29,183 nucleotides of DNA from Priapulus caudatus (GCF_000485595.1 NW_014577384.1:579167-608349); one strand, 5' to 3'. Counted from the first letter of the stretch, positions 11,503 through 23,942 are shown. Made by a program: numbers and translations. The notes: generated from the sequence alone by a model not told the origin.

Positions 11503-12187
11503 CTGCAGGCACGTACGCAGGCAGACAAGCATGTATCCAAGCATGTAGGAAGGCTGGCACGCAGGCATGCAAGCATTAGGAACGTTGGAAAGCACGCAAG
11601 CATTAGGAACGCTGGCAAGCAGGCAAGCATGTAGGAAGGCACGTAGGAAGGCGGGCAAGCAGGCAGACAGGCAGGCGAGCAGTCAGGCAGGTATGCAAGC
11701 ACCTAGGCAGGTGGGTAGGCATGGGAGGTAGTCATACACGCATGTATGACTACCGGCAGGCAAACGCTGTGAGTAGAAGAGAAGGCCTGGAAGACATGCA
11801 GGTAACGCAGGCAGGCATGCACGCTCGTACGCTGTCAAGCAGGCAGGCAGGCAGGCAGGCAGCGCAGACAGGCATGCATGCTCGTACACTGTCAAGCAGG
11901 CAGGCAGGTAGATAGCGCAGGCAGGCATGCATGCTCGTACGCAAGCAAGCAGGCAGCCATGCACGCTCGTACGCAAGCAAGCAGGCAGGCAGCGCAGGCA
12001 GGCAAGCAGGCAGCCATGCACGCTCGTGCGCATGCAAGCAGGCAGGCATGCATGCTCGTACGCAAGCAAGCAGGCAGGCAGCGCAGGCAGGCATGCATGC
12101 TCGTACGCAAGCAAGCAGGCAGGCAAGCATGCAAGCAGGCATGCAAGCAGGCAGGCAGGCAGGCATGCAGGCATGCAGGCAGCCGCA
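11503..12187. repeat. GCAG/GCAA/GCAT complex minisatellite
   Basis: About 680 bp built from GCAG, GCAA, GCAT and GTAG tetranucleotides. A landmark GCTCGT word recurs at 11823, 11881, 11932, 11966, 12023, 12055 and 12100, so higher-order units of about 32-58 bp are superimposed. Open frames run through it on both strands (up to 275 residues, Cys-Leu-Pro-Ala repeats) only because the repeat lacks stops; they are not credible proteins. Confidence 0.9.
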
Positions 12188-13509
12188 CAGACGGGCACAC
12201 ACGAACCTGTTTTATCCACACATTCGCGTGAAAGATGGCTCCCCACCGTGCGTGCGAACGTGCATGGCAATGCTCGCCCCAGAGAGCCGAGGCGACGGCA
12301 GCCATTGTCGGGGGCGTGCTCAAGATGTGTGTACACACGCAGCCCCAGCGGCCAAGTGGCCGGACTGCTTGCCACTTGACGCTCCGTGCTCCGCCACACA
12401 GTAGCCCCGTGATAGATAACGCTTCCCGACGGTTTGTTGATCTTGGGTGTTATAACGCGGCCGTGGATTATCTCGAGTCGCGTACTGCTTATCCCCCCAG
12501 CCGTGATCACAAAGCGTGGATATTAAGTGCGGACCCAGCAGAGTTGCGTTCCATCTCGATACTGTCCGTAACTAGAGGAGGCATCGAGACGTTGTTTACT
12601 CTAGCCACGGACATGAATGCGGTCATTCGACGCTCTAATCATGTTTAATGCAGCAGAAACACTAACACGTAGCGGAGGGCCGTCGCGTTCGCAGGGTGGC
12701 GGTATGGGAGAGGGGACGACGTAGCGATGGGAAAACTCGCTCGTTTACTATTGAATGTTATGATAACATGCGCGGCTATGCTAAGCTTGTTGTTGAAACA
12801 GATTTCTAAACAGGCGTAGCATAATGCTGGTACGTATATGGATAGGATAAGGGCTGCTGGCGTAGCGCGTTTAGTATGTCATTATTGCATTATTGTGCGT
12901 CGTTCTGGTAACGTAAATGGTTTGATATAGCGATTTTCGCTATACCACATAGGTCGTTGAGTATAGCAATATCAGGGCCGTATAGGCTGAGCAAATTCCT
13001 AGGGGGAAAGATTTTAGAACTCAACTGTGTAATGATGAGCGACGGGCGCAGCTCTTGATCGACGTCCATAGTGTGGTAGGGGTGGGCCTGAGACAAGGCT
13101 TTCACGGATAAGTGACCAAAAACATCCCGTTAGGGTTATTTACGATTATTAGCTACGCTTATTTTTTAATTTTGCTCCAAATTCTAGGGGCAGCTGCCCC
13201 CTTGCCCCCCCCCCTCCCGCGGGTTACGGCCATGAATATTATGCGCTATCCAGTGCAATTCTTGTACTTGATTTAATTGCAACAGAATCGGTAAACTAAA
13301 CAATCAGGCAGACAACAAAATCAATAATGCTGAATGCAACCGAATAACCTCTAACTAAGAACGCGAACTGATATGTATATATCAGGACTGAATCATTTAA
13401 GATCATTAATTATTACGGGTGGATAATAATTGATTTGATAATAAGATTTGATTATGATACATGAATGTTCCGTCCCCATTATTCACGCTACACATTGCCT
13501 ATACACACT
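12188..13509. other. unique non-coding interval with C-rich block
   Basis: A plus-strand frame of 137 residues (12235-12648) has no recognised domain. At 13187-13200 GGGGCAGCTGCCCC is a perfect 14-bp palindrome, immediately followed by CTTG and a run of C, then GGGTTACGGCCATG. Such blocks recall the ends of dispersed repeats in invertebrate genomes, but no second end was found. Confidence 0.4.
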
Positions 13510-13595
13510 ACACTAATACACTAATACACTAATATATATATATATCTATATATCTATCTATATATCTATATAATATATATATATATATATATACC
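13510..13595. repeat. CACTAATA and AT microsatellite
   Basis: Three CACTAATA-like units run into about 60 bp of TA/TATC dinucleotide repeat. Confidence 0.88.
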
Positions 13596-13648
13596 ATACA
13601 CGCGTAGCTATATAGCTTATCGCGCTTAGAGTGAACACAAACTCTTCG

Positions 13649-13829
13649 GTATAGATGTACTGAACATCTACCAACTACTACGCGTATAGCTGTACTGAGC
13701 CAATATCCAACTACTTCAACGTAGCAGGCAATATTGAGTCATCTACCAACTACTTCACGTACAGCAATATTGAGTCATCTACCACTACTTCACGTATAGC
13801 AATACTGGCGTCATCTAGCAACTACTATA
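13649..13829. repeat. 36-bp minisatellite, about five copies
   Basis: Units start near 13649, 13684, 13721, 13759 and 13794 with periods of 35-38 bp. The shared pattern is GTATAGCAATATTGAGT followed by CATCTACCAACTACTTCAC. The outer copies are the most diverged. No coding frame. Confidence 0.85.
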
Positions 13830-14033
13830 AATACTTTAATGGGGTTATAGCAGTACGAGCTATGTTCTAACACCCGATGCGGCGGCACTGGATTCATGGC
13901 AGGAGCGTTCGTTTATTTTGACGGATAGATGAGCAGCGGAAGTGGTCGAGCGTAAGCCGTGCGCCTAACCTCTCAACACGTGCCTGCGACGAACTTCCGT
14001 AGGAAGTGAGAGTGTAAGTAAGCATCTGCGCGA

Positions 14034-14126
14034 GAACGAGAGAGAGAGAGCAAGCGAGGGGGGAGAGAAAGAGAGAGAGAGAGAGGGAGAGAGAGCGGGG
14101 AGAGAAAGAGAGAGAGAGAGAGTGAG

Positions 14127-14165
<39 letters not shown>

Positions 14166-14176
14166 GAGAGAGAGAA

Positions 14177-14214
<38 letters not shown>

Positions 14215-14286
14215 AGAGAGAGAAAGAGCGAGAGAGGGGGAGGAGAGGAGAGAAGAGAGAGAGAGAGAGAGAGAGAGGAGCGAGAA

Positions 14287-14338
<52 letters not shown>

Positions 14339-14380
14339 AGAGAGAGCGAACGAGAAAAGATAGAGACGAGAAAGAGAAAG
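14034..14380. repeat. GA microsatellite leading into duplication copy 1
   Basis: About 350 bp of interrupted GA. The left boundary of the 3.1-kb duplication falls at its right end. Ser-Leu frames (up to 173 residues) on the minus strand are artefacts. Confidence 0.93.
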
Positions 14381-15468
14381 AGAGCGAGAGAGAGTCATAA
14401 CTCACATGTGGCCAGCGATGAACGAATCTGTGTCTCGAAGGACTTAAGCGGGGCTTTACGCCTGTCGTTTGCGGTTCGCTTCCCACACACGCTACTCAGC
14501 CATGGAATCGTGGGAAGCTGTGGCCGCTGGCCACCATCATGCTCCGCCTTTCCCTCCGTCATAATTCGATATTATTAAAGATTATTCCGTTGACCGTGTT
14601 GCTCCGGTTATATAATAAATAAATAAATAATAAAAGATTGAGCCCACAGACAACGACGCGCGACTATAGTGATCATAACAGTATATTATTTAGTAATTAA
14701 AGATAATAATAATATTTAATTCATTAATATTGATGAAATTAATTAAGTCTATAACAGTTTAATATTAGGCCGTGTGACAAAATGAGACAGTGCATGAGTT
14801 TACAAAACAGTATATATAATGCGCGATTATATTTCTTTAAATTTATTACATTCATTAATAAGTGAGCAAATGAGTCACATGATCACATTATAAGATTATA
14901 TCGATTTCGTATCTATCTCTCTCTAAACCGTATTCCATTAGGGATATTATTAAACAGTATGGCGGTAGTACTATTAATTGTCTACTACAAAGCCGCTATT
15001 GTTGATTTCTAATTGAATACATGTAATAATGTTACAATATGTAACATCAACGGGTTGACCAATACGTATTGTATATTATCATTAGCATTAGCCATAGGTG
15101 TGACATCTGCGACAACGACTTTACTCTATCGGGTGACGATCTCTAGACGGACACCGTGACACGTACAACTGTCGGGCTAATTGCGACTGATTGTAAGTAC
15201 CACAAACGTTGACGGTTAATGTTTATTTCCTGCGTGCGTGGCCTGGGCAGCGTTCCTCCCTCGGCTGACAGGGTCTTTGTGTTCTCTACTTGCTGAATCG
15301 TTGATAAAAGAGAGTGGAAAACGCGGGTGGCATGCGCGATGGTTTTGTTCTGCGTCCGCAGTTTACCTATAGATGAATTCGCTCGCGCGTAACGCGACAA
15401 CAATGGAGGTGTGGGTCGCCTGTTTGTATGGTCATTCGCGAGAGTGTGAGAGAAAGAGAGATCGAGAG

Positions 15469-15505
<37 letters not shown>

Positions 15506-17522
15506 GAGAGAGAGCAGACAGAGCGCGCGCGTGAGGAGAGAAAGGGAGCAAAGTACAGAGAGAGAGAAAGCGAGAGAGAGAGAGCGAGAGAAATAGCAAG
15601 AGCGAGACCGACGGCGACCGAGAATAGAGAGAGAGGGAGAGGAGCGGCGCAGAGCAATAGCAAAGAGCGAGAGGAGAAAGAGAGAAAGAGAACGGAGAGA
15701 GATGAGAGCGAGAGAGCAAGAGAGAGAGAAGAAGAGGCGAGAAGAGAGAGAGAGAGACAGAAAGAGAGAGCGAAAGAGACAGACACACAAAGAGAATGGG
15801 GATCAAATAACACTATAAAAATAATAAGATTTGACAAAATAAGCCAATATAACATAGAGCAATAATAATTCAACAGGTTAAGAAATTAATTAATTAATTA
15901 ATTAACAATATTAATTTTATTATGTAGCCAATGCAAGTAATGGTCAAATGCATGATTCGTGGAGTTTCGACTTGTTTGAACGTTAACGTCGTGGGAAACT
16001 ATCTTCGGTCGGTTCTGCTATATGATGTATACTACGATAACATCACCGTATATTGTACCAGAATTTCTATGCAAAACAAAAAAAGCTAAATACTATCCAT
16101 AAAAATTTTGTTATAATTTTATTTCACTATTTATCGTTAAATTGTTGCATTATAGTTTTTATTTTGCCGTTCGCGCTTGATGGAAACAAACGGTCCCGAA
16201 TTATACATGACAAAGACTTGAGGTGCGCATGCACAAAATTAATCGCCTAGGTGTTTTGTTTTATATTTTTACCTAGTTTTAAAACATTATTATTAGCTAG
16301 GAGTCTGTAGATGTATTTGCTGCGTTTTATGGAAGTTTATGTAAAAGCACAACAGTCTTTTACAGATGTACACCTCGTGAAGGTTTTAACGTAGCCAGTT
16401 GTCTGTTAGTTTACCTAGCGCCCTTCTCAAAACGTCATTCGCACTCTTTCTCGCTTTAGCCCCATTTCCAGTTCTTTTCCACACTCTGCTGCACGCTCCC
16501 ACTCCTCCACCCACACCTTAATTTTCCCTTTATCATTTCCCTTACCTCGCGCGCGCACAAACACACTCACTCACTATATAGCGCTGTCTGTTTCGCCTCA
16601 GGGACCCGCGGCTGTCATAACTGCAAACACACCAGCTGTTTGAAGCACTTGACATATGGAATGCCACGAAGCTTGAAAATGCCAATTTCGCGCGCGCATT
16701 GCTCTTTTATTAACGAACAACACTTACAGATGTCGAGATGGTTATCAGCACCTCCTGTTGACCAAGAGGTGAAATATTTTTCGTAAATTAAAACGCCAGC
16801 GAGGGCCCATTGAGACGTCTTTGATAGTCAATAGAAAACTTGCCGTTTTCGGGGTTTGATGGCTGCGATAGCGCGCCAGGCGCTGCCGGCACGCAGGTGT
16901 TAAGTTAGCAACTGCGGATCCCGTCTCGCGGTTTCCAATGTATTGTTAACGCTGGAGAAAAGTTGTGTGATTTCTTGACACCCGCAAGTATGGGCGTCTC
17001 TGTCGTTCCCCCCGCGCGCGCAAGGCACTGCAACGCCCGCTGTCGACGACGTACAAAAGAAGCTTCACGTCGAGAGCAGACGAGTTTAATGTTGGCACAT
17101 CGAGAGATGCGGTTGATGTTTAGAAGAAGGCTCGCGCGGTAAGGACCTCCCAAGAAACCTTCATACATTATGGATTTGGGTTAGAATCCTCCCCTGGCGC
17201 AAAACCGCCACAGGCCGTTCACCTGCGCAGGTGCATGAGGCAATACCTCACATCGAGCTCTTCTCATCAGCAGCACGTTATACGTGGCACAGATATCACA
17301 CGATAATAACTACTATGTTGACTATATTGAGACACGTAGTCACGCACACATTCGTTATCTACACGAGCGCATACACAACTGCCGCGAGACGGACATATGT
17401 AATGAGAATACACACTTGTTTGCGTTCGAGCACTATACATGTTTTCCGTCAAATCATTGCCAAGTGAGCGCGCGTGTATACCACGTCCGTTTTCTTGTAG
17501 ATAATTGCAGCATATATATATA
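14381..17522 (+). repeat. 3.1-kb direct duplication, copy 1, truncated by N gap
   Basis: This block is nearly the same, in the same orientation, as 20503-23604. Matching starts inside a GA tract and runs to GCAGCATAT, where the N gap begins. Most differences noticed are one-base indels in short runs (for example GTGGGAAG here, GTGGGGAAG in copy 2), with fewer substitutions. The block holds no convincing coding frame: AT-rich DNA, a GA tract at 15436-15780, AT hairpin DNA near 15880-15915 and a CpG-rich end. I saw no terminal inverted repeats or transposase, so it does not look like a DNA transposon. It is either a real duplication or an unmerged haplotype/assembly copy. Confidence 0.93.
15436..15780. 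repeat. interrupted GA microsatellite in copy 1
   Basis: GA dinucleotides with CGAG, AGAC and AGC interruptions. The matching tract in copy 2 is shorter and has a different interruption pattern. Confidence 0.92.
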
Positions 17523-18308
17523 NNNNNNNNNNNNNNNNNNNNNNNNNNNNNNNNNNNNNNNNNNNNNNNNNNNNNNNNNNNNNNNNNNNNNNNNNNNNNN
17601 NNNNNNNNNNNNNNNNNNNNNNNNNNNNNNNNNNNNNNNNNNNNNNNNNNNNNNNNNNNNNNNNNNNNNNNNNNNNNNNNNNNNNNNNNNNNNNNNNNNN
17701 NNNNNNNNNNNNNNNNNNNNNNNNNNNNNNNNNNNNNNNNNNNNNNNNNNNNNNNNNNNNNNNNNNNNNNNNNNNNNNNNNNNNNNNNNNNNNNNNNNNN
17801 NNNNNNNNNNNNNNNNNNNNNNNNNNNNNNNNNNNNNNNNNNNNNNNNNNNNNNNNNNNNNNNNNNNNNNNNNNNNNNNNNNNNNNNNNNNNNNNNNNNN
17901 NNNNNNNNNNNNNNNNNNNNNNNNNNNNNNNNNNNNNNNNNNNNNNNNNNNNNNNNNNNNNNNNNNNNNNNNNNNNNNNNNNNNNNNNNNNNNNNNNNNN
18001 NNNNNNNNNNNNNNNNNNNNNNNNNNNNNNNNNNNNNNNNNNNNNNNNNNNNNNNNNNNNNNNNNNNNNNNNNNNNNNNNNNNNNNNNNNNNNNNNNNNN
18101 NNNNNNNNNNNNNNNNNNNNNNNNNNNNNNNNNNNNNNNNNNNNNNNNNNNNNNNNNNNNNNNNNNNNNNNNNNNNNNNNNNNNNNNNNNNNNNNNNNNN
18201 NNNNNNNNNNNNNNNNNNNNNNNNNNNNNNNNNNNNNNNNNNNNNNNNNNNNNNNNNNNNNNNNNNNNNNNNNNNNNNNNNNNNNNNNNNNNNNNNNNNN
18301 NNNNNNNN
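17523..18308. other. assembly gap, 786 N
   Basis: A run of 786 undetermined bases. The left edge is the AT repeat ending duplication copy 1 and the right edge is a GGAT tetranucleotide repeat, both hard to assemble. Frames that read through it are not evidence of genes. Confidence 1.
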
Positions 18309-18463
18309 TGGATGGATGGATGGATGGATGGATGGATGGATGGATGGATGGATGGATGGATGGATGGATGCATGCATGCATGCATGCATGAATGGATGAA
18401 TGGATGAATGGATGGATGGACGGACGGACGGACGGACGGACGGACGGACGGACGGACGGACGG
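18309..18463. repeat. GGAT / GCAT / GGAC tetranucleotide array
   Basis: GGAT units lead into GCAT and GAAT variants, then at least ten GGAC units ending at 18463. The left end is cut by the N gap, so the full length is unknown. Confidence 0.95.
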
Positions 18464-18717
18464 TAACCTCCTCCTTTTCACCCTTTTCCACCCCTCCTCC
18501 TATCCCTCCTCCACCGTCAGCTCATCTTCTTCCTCCCCACAAGGCCCGTCTGATCTCCCCGCGACGGAGCGAACATGAGTCTGGCGGATTCCTGACGACA
18601 TTGGGAGAAAGGCACCGTACAAGGTAATTCCACTTATATATTATAGTTATAAATGTATATATAGATATTATGTATATACTATAATTACAGTCATCGTATA
18701 TGTATGTGTATATAGAT
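18464..18717. other. unique interval, pyrimidine-rich then AT-rich
   Basis: A CCTCC-rich stretch (18466-18540) is followed by AT-rich DNA. No gene recognised. Confidence 0.5.
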
Positions 18718-18992
<275 letters not shown>

Positions 18993-19622
18993 GGGCGTGA
19001 TGCGAAGCGATATTAAAATGAGCCTCTTACGCGCACCGGAATGCAATGTTTATTCAGCTTTCGACATGCGGGAAGAGAGAGAGAGGGAGAAAGTCCAATA
19101 TGAGAGAGTAATCTACGATACGTACCCGCTACACCGCCCTATTCATGAACTAACGAGTGGAATTCAAATTTCCTCTTTACATTGTTCCCAATGGCACACT
19201 CGTTAGGGGACGCACGCCGATGTTAGGACGCACACCGGAGGAGCTTATGCTGTGGTATTAAAGTAAACCACGTGATTGCGAGCTAGACATGAAAGATGTT
19301 TAGAATGTAGATGTAGTTTTTATTTGCAAGGATCCTTAAGATAGAGAACGTTAGTAAAAGTCGAAGAAATCGTCGGCGATACAAAAAGATCAACCATCCA
19401 TGCTTCGTGCGGTAACATGTTATATATACGGTGAAGGTTTCGCAGGTGCATGCATGCTAAACTCCATCCCCGCTCACGTCACCGCTGCCATACACAGCGA
19501 CCTGTTACCGCCACGTGCTTATATACCGGGTAAGAATCAACGTTTATATAGCTTGATTTACTTCAACCTATCTAACGCGAATCTCCGTCGTTACACAGTT
19601 ACATTTCTACGGCGGTATATAT
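18993..19622. other. unique non-coding interval
   Basis: A small purine-rich patch (19071-19090) and mixed sequence. A frame at 19400-19759 (119 residues) ends in an Asp run from the GAC repeat and has no domain. Confidence 0.5.
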
Positions 19623-19675
19623 TCGACGACGACGACGACGTTGACGACAGCGACGACATTGACGACACCGCCACA
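19623..19675. repeat. GAC trinucleotide tract
   Basis: GACGACGAC with TTG, AGC and ATT interruptions. Similar GAC runs encode the acidic part of FoxG, but here there is no sign of a gene. Confidence 0.8.
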
Positions 19676-19765
19676 TTTACCACAGTCCGACCGCGCCCCT
19701 GTCTGACTGTCCAACATTTGATTCATCTTTCAGATCAAAGAAGAAGTACCGTGTCATGAAAGGCG

Positions 19766-19872
19766 GGCCCCTCCCCCTCCCCCTCCCGGGGAGGACGGGA
19801 GAACGGAGGAGGGACGGGGAGGGACGGAGAGGGACGGAGGAGGGACGGAGAAGGGACGGGAGGAGATGAGGA
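19766..19872. repeat. G-rich GGGACGGA minisatellite
   Basis: Five or more 9-11-bp GGGACGGAG-like units preceded by a (CCCCT) stretch. The G-runs on one strand could support quadruplex folding. Confidence 0.8.
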
Positions 19873-20060
19873 AGGCGTGACCAGCACACGTTGCCATGGC
19901 GACGCAGTGGCGCGAGTGTCCGCAGTTAGCTAATGCGAGCTGCCGCATATGTTCATTACGGAATCATTGTTAATTAGTGTCGTAATATAATGTGTTGCAC
20001 AATTATCATTACGCTACGATGTGCAGCTGCTGTATTAATAATAATTATATAATGAATAAT

Positions 20061-20203
20061 GCTGCGTCTTTTTTTCGCATTTTATTTAGACAACATTCAC
20101 TCCCAGCTGCTGCATTAGTAGTGTTGTATAGGCGTAGCGCTGCAGCAACTGGGGTCTAATATGTAGAATGTTGTCTAAATTAAATACGAAAAAAACACGC
20201 GGC
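20061..20203. repeat. foldback (hairpin) element 2
   Basis: The outer arms pair GCTGCGT...TTTAGACAACATTC at 20061-20098 with its near-complement at about 20167-20203, including a perfect 14-nt TTTAGACAACATTC. The inner arms pair CCCAGCTGCTGCA with TGCAGCAACTGGG. A bulge of about 11 nt sits on the 3' side. It is unrelated in sequence to the foldback at 2407-2573. It may be a MITE or an imperfect hairpin with RNA-forming potential; no gene is inside. Confidence 0.75.
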
Positions 20204-20408
20204 TTATAAATATAAATATATATATATATATAGACCTCGCCTCTGCCAGCATAAGCATCGGCATGAACACGTGAACATGAGCTTGCATGCGACATGGCGG
20301 ATGCTTGCTAATCCATACTTAGCTTCCGGTTGGCTCGTCCGTACTTAACTAACAGCTGTAGAGAGAGCGATAGAGAGACGATACCTACACACTATACCTC
20401 CACACACA

Positions 20409-20516
20409 CAACGCAACGCAACGCAACGCGTTCAACAGCGGTAACGACGAGACAGAGAGAGAGAGGAGAAGAGAGGAGAGAGAGAGAGAGAGAGCGAGGG
20501 AGAGAGCGAGAGAGAG
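20409..20516. repeat. ACGCA pentanucleotide and GA tract before copy 2
   Basis: Four AACGC units (about 20411-20430), then a GA/GAG tract from about 20452 that forms the left edge of duplication copy 2. Confidence 0.8.
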
Positions 20517-21581
20517 TCATTACTCACATGTGGCCAGCGATGAACGAATCTGTGTCTCGAAGGACTTAAGCGGGGCTTTACGCCTGCGACGTTTGCGTTC
20601 GCTTCCCACACACCGCTACTCAGCCATGGAATCGTGGGGAAGCTGTGGCCACTGGCCACCATCATGCTCCGCCTTTCCCCTTCGTCATAATTCGATATTA
20701 TTAAAGATTATTCCGTTGACCGTGTTGCTCCGGGTTATATACCGATAATAAAAGATTGAGCCCACAGACGAACGAGCGCGACTATAGTGATCATAACAGT
20801 ATATTATTTAGTAATTAAAGATAATAATAGTATTTAATTCATTAATATTGATGAAGAATTAATTAAGTCTATAACAGTTTAATATTAGGCCGTGTGACAA
20901 AAATGAGACAGTGCATGAGTTACAAAACAGTATATATAATGCGCGATTATATTTCTTTAAATTTATTACATTCATTAATAAGTGAGCAAATGAGTCATAT
21001 GATCACATTATAAGATTATATCGATTTCGTATCTATCTCCCTAAACCGTATTCCATTAGGCGTATTATTAAACAGTATGGCGGTAGTACTATTAATTGTC
21101 TACTACAAGCCGTATTGTTGATTTCTAATTAAATACATGTAATAATGTTACAATATGTAACATCAACGGGTTGACCAATACGTATTGTATATTATCATTA
21201 GCATTAGCCATAGGTGTGACATCTGCGACAACAGCTTTACTCTATCGGGTGACGATCTCTAGACGGACACGTGACACGTACACTGTCGGGCTAATTGCGA
21301 CTGATTGGTAAGTACCACAAACGTTGACGGTTAATGTTTATTTTCCTGCGTGCGTGGCCTGGGCAGCGTTCCTCCCTCGTGACAGGGTCTTTGTGTTCTC
21401 TACTTGCTGTAATCGTTGATAAAAAGAGAGTGGAAAACGCGGGTGCATGCGCGATGGTTTTGTTCTGCGTCCGCAGTTTACCTATAGATGAATTCGCTGC
21501 GCGTAACGCGACAACAATGGGAGGGTGGGTCGCTGTTTTGTATGGTCATTCGCGAGTGTGAGAGAAAGAGAGATCGAGAGG

Positions 21582-21618
<37 letters not shown>

Positions 21619-21694
21619 CGAGCGAGAGAGAGAAAGGGAGAAAGTACAGAGAGAGAGAAAGCGAGAGAGAGAGAGCGAGAGAAATACCAAGAGC

Positions 21695-21738
<44 letters not shown>

Positions 21739-23604
21739 TAGCAAGAGCGAGAGAGAAAGAGAGAAAGAGAACGAGAGAGAGAGAGCGAGAGAGAAAGAGA
21801 GAGAGAAAGAGAGAGCGAGAGAGAGAGAGAGAGACAGAAAGAGAGAGCGAAAGAGACAGACACACAAAGAGAATGGGGATCAAATATAACACTATAAAAA
21901 TAATAAGATTTGACAAAATAAGCCAATATAACATAGAGCAATAATAATCAACAGGTTAAGAAATTAATTTATTAATTTAATTAACAATATAATTTTATTA
22001 TTTAGCCAAATGCAAGTAATGGTCAAATGCATGATTCCGTGGAGTTTCGACTTGTTTGAACGTTAACGTCGTGGGAAACTATCTTCGGTCGGTTCTGCTA
22101 TATGATGTATACTACGATAACATCACCGTATATTGTACCAGAATTTCTATGCAAAACAAAAAAAGCTAAATACTATCGCATCAAAAATTTGTTATAATTT
22201 TATTTCACTATTTATCGTTAAATTGTTGCATTATAGTTTTTATTTTGCCGTTCGCGCTTGATGGAAACAAACGGTCCCGAATTATACATGACAAAGACTT
22301 GAGGTGCGCATGCACAAAATTAATCGCCTAGGTGTTTTGTTTTATATTTTTACTTAGTTTTGAAACATTATTATTAGCTAGGAGTCTGTAGATGTATTTG
22401 CTGGCGTTTTATGGAAGTTTATGTAAAAGCACAACAGTCTTTTACAGATGTACACCTCGTGAAGGTTTAACGTAGCCAGTTGTCTGTTAGTTTACCTAGC
22501 GCCCTTCTCAAAACGTCATTCGCACTCTTTCTCGCTTAGCCCCATTCCAGTCTTTTCCAACACTCTGTTGCACGCTCCCACTCCTCCACACACACGCTTA
22601 ATTTCCCTTTATCATTCCTTACCTTCGCGCGCGCACAAACACACTCACTCACTATATAGCGGCTGTCTGTTTCGCCTCAGGGACCCGCGGCTGTCATAAC
22701 TGCAACACACCAGCTGTTGAAGCACTTGACATATGGAATGCCACGAAGCTTGAAAAATGCCAATTCGCGCGCGCATTGCTCTTTATTAACGAACAACACT
22801 TACAGATGTCGAGATGTTATCAGCACCTCCTGTTGACCAAGAGGTGAAAATATTTTTTCGTAAATAAAACGCCAGCGCAGGGCCACATTGAGACGTCTTT
22901 GATAGTCAATAGAAAAACTTGCCGTTTCGGGTTTGATGGCTTGCGATAAGCGCGCCAGCGCTGCGGCACCAGGTGTTAAGTTAAGCAACTGCGATCCCGT
23001 CTCGCGTTTCCAAGTATTGTTAAACGCTGGAGAAAAGTTGTGTGATTTCTTGACACCCGCCCAAGTATGGGCGTCTCTGTCGTTCCCCCCGCGCTGCGGC
23101 AAGGCACTGCCAACGCCCGCTGTCGACGACGTACAAAGAAGCTTCACGTCGAGAGCAGAACGATGTCATGTTGGCACAGTCGAGAGATGCGGTTGATGTT
23201 TAGAAGAAGGCTCCGCGGTAAGACCTCCCAAGAAACCTTCATACATTATGGATTTGGGTTAGAATCCTCCGCCGGCGCAAAAACCGCCACAGGCCGTTCA
23301 CCTGCGCAGGTGCAATGAGCAATACTCACATCGAGCTCTTTTCTCATCAGCAGCACGTTATACGTGGCACAGATATCACACGATAATAACTACTATGTTG
23401 ACTATATTGAGGACACGTAGTCACGCACACATTCGTTATCTACACGAGCGCAATACACAACTGCCGCGAGAACGGACATATGTAATGAGAACACACACTG
23501 TTTGCGTCTCGAGCACTATACATGTTTTCCGTCAAAATCATTGCCAAGTGAGCGCGCGGTGATACCACGTCCGTTTTCTTGTAGATAATTGCAGCATATT
23601 ATAT
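20503..23604 (+). repeat. 3.1-kb direct duplication, copy 2
   Basis: Second copy of the block at 14381-17522, about 6.1 kb downstream. It begins in a shorter GA tract and ends in an AT repeat, after which the sequence continues uninterrupted towards foxG. Its internal GA tract (21556-21862) is about 40 bp shorter than in copy 1. No gene is recognised; short frames on both strands shift between the two copies, as expected for non-coding DNA. Because this copy is contiguous with foxG and does not touch a gap, it is the more trustworthy version. Confidence 0.93.
21556..21862. repeat. interrupted GA microsatellite in copy 2
   Basis: Counterpart of the tract at 15436-15780. The flanks match on both sides. 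Confidence 0.92.
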
Positions 23605-23887
23605 ATATATATATATATATAATATATTATATCGACTATAGGCATTGCTGCTCGCCTAAACAAGTGTGCATGCATGCGCACAGTCGCAGTTTATCAGGCA
23701 CACCGCATGCAGCGCCCGCCTCGCGGTCCCGTAATTCGACTTGCCTCGATATATATATTCCCTCGTGAGCAAATTGGCGACGAAACAAAGCCGCAAATAT
23801 TTGTGGCTGTTACGAGCAAGTTTCCACGGCGTCGTTAGTGCTGAGACGCAAGCAAGCGAGGCCGACGCTGCTGCACCCACGGCGCTC
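23605..23887. other. short unique interval after copy 2
   Basis: AT repeat to about 23635, then unique mixed sequence. No gene recognised. Confidence 0.5.
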
Positions 23888-23900
23888 TTTCTCTCTCTTC

Positions 23901-23942
<42 letters not shown>

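Noticed and set aside
11823-12110. Regularly spaced GCTCGT words, CRISPR-like at first sight
   Set aside because: Spacing is irregular, the spacers are themselves the same tetranucleotide repeat, and the genome is eukaryotic.
11683-12510. 275-residue minus-strand Cys-Leu-Pro-Ala frame
   Set aside because: It is a direct translation of the GCAG/GCAA/GCAT minisatellite; parallel frames are open on both strands and no secretion signal or family is seen.
12235-12648. 137-residue plus-strand frame
   Set aside because: It starts at the minisatellite edge and has no recognised motif or conserved pattern.
13965-15873. Ser-Leu and Arg-Glu frames over GA tracts
   Set aside because: Repeat translations; the same frames recur at 18522-19046 and 21478-21944.
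16905-17168. 87-residue minus-strand frame in copy 1 with a counterpart of 115 residues in copy 2
   Set aside because: The two reading frames diverge at indels between the copies and show no domain, so conservation of a protein is not supported.
17267-18491. Frames of 300-404 residues spanning the gap
   Set aside because: Most of their length is undetermined N; the readable ends are repeats.
23251-23270. tRNA-like GGGTTAGAATCCTCC word, also present in duplication copy 1
   Set aside because: No acceptor stem, D-arm or anticodon arm could be built upstream of it.
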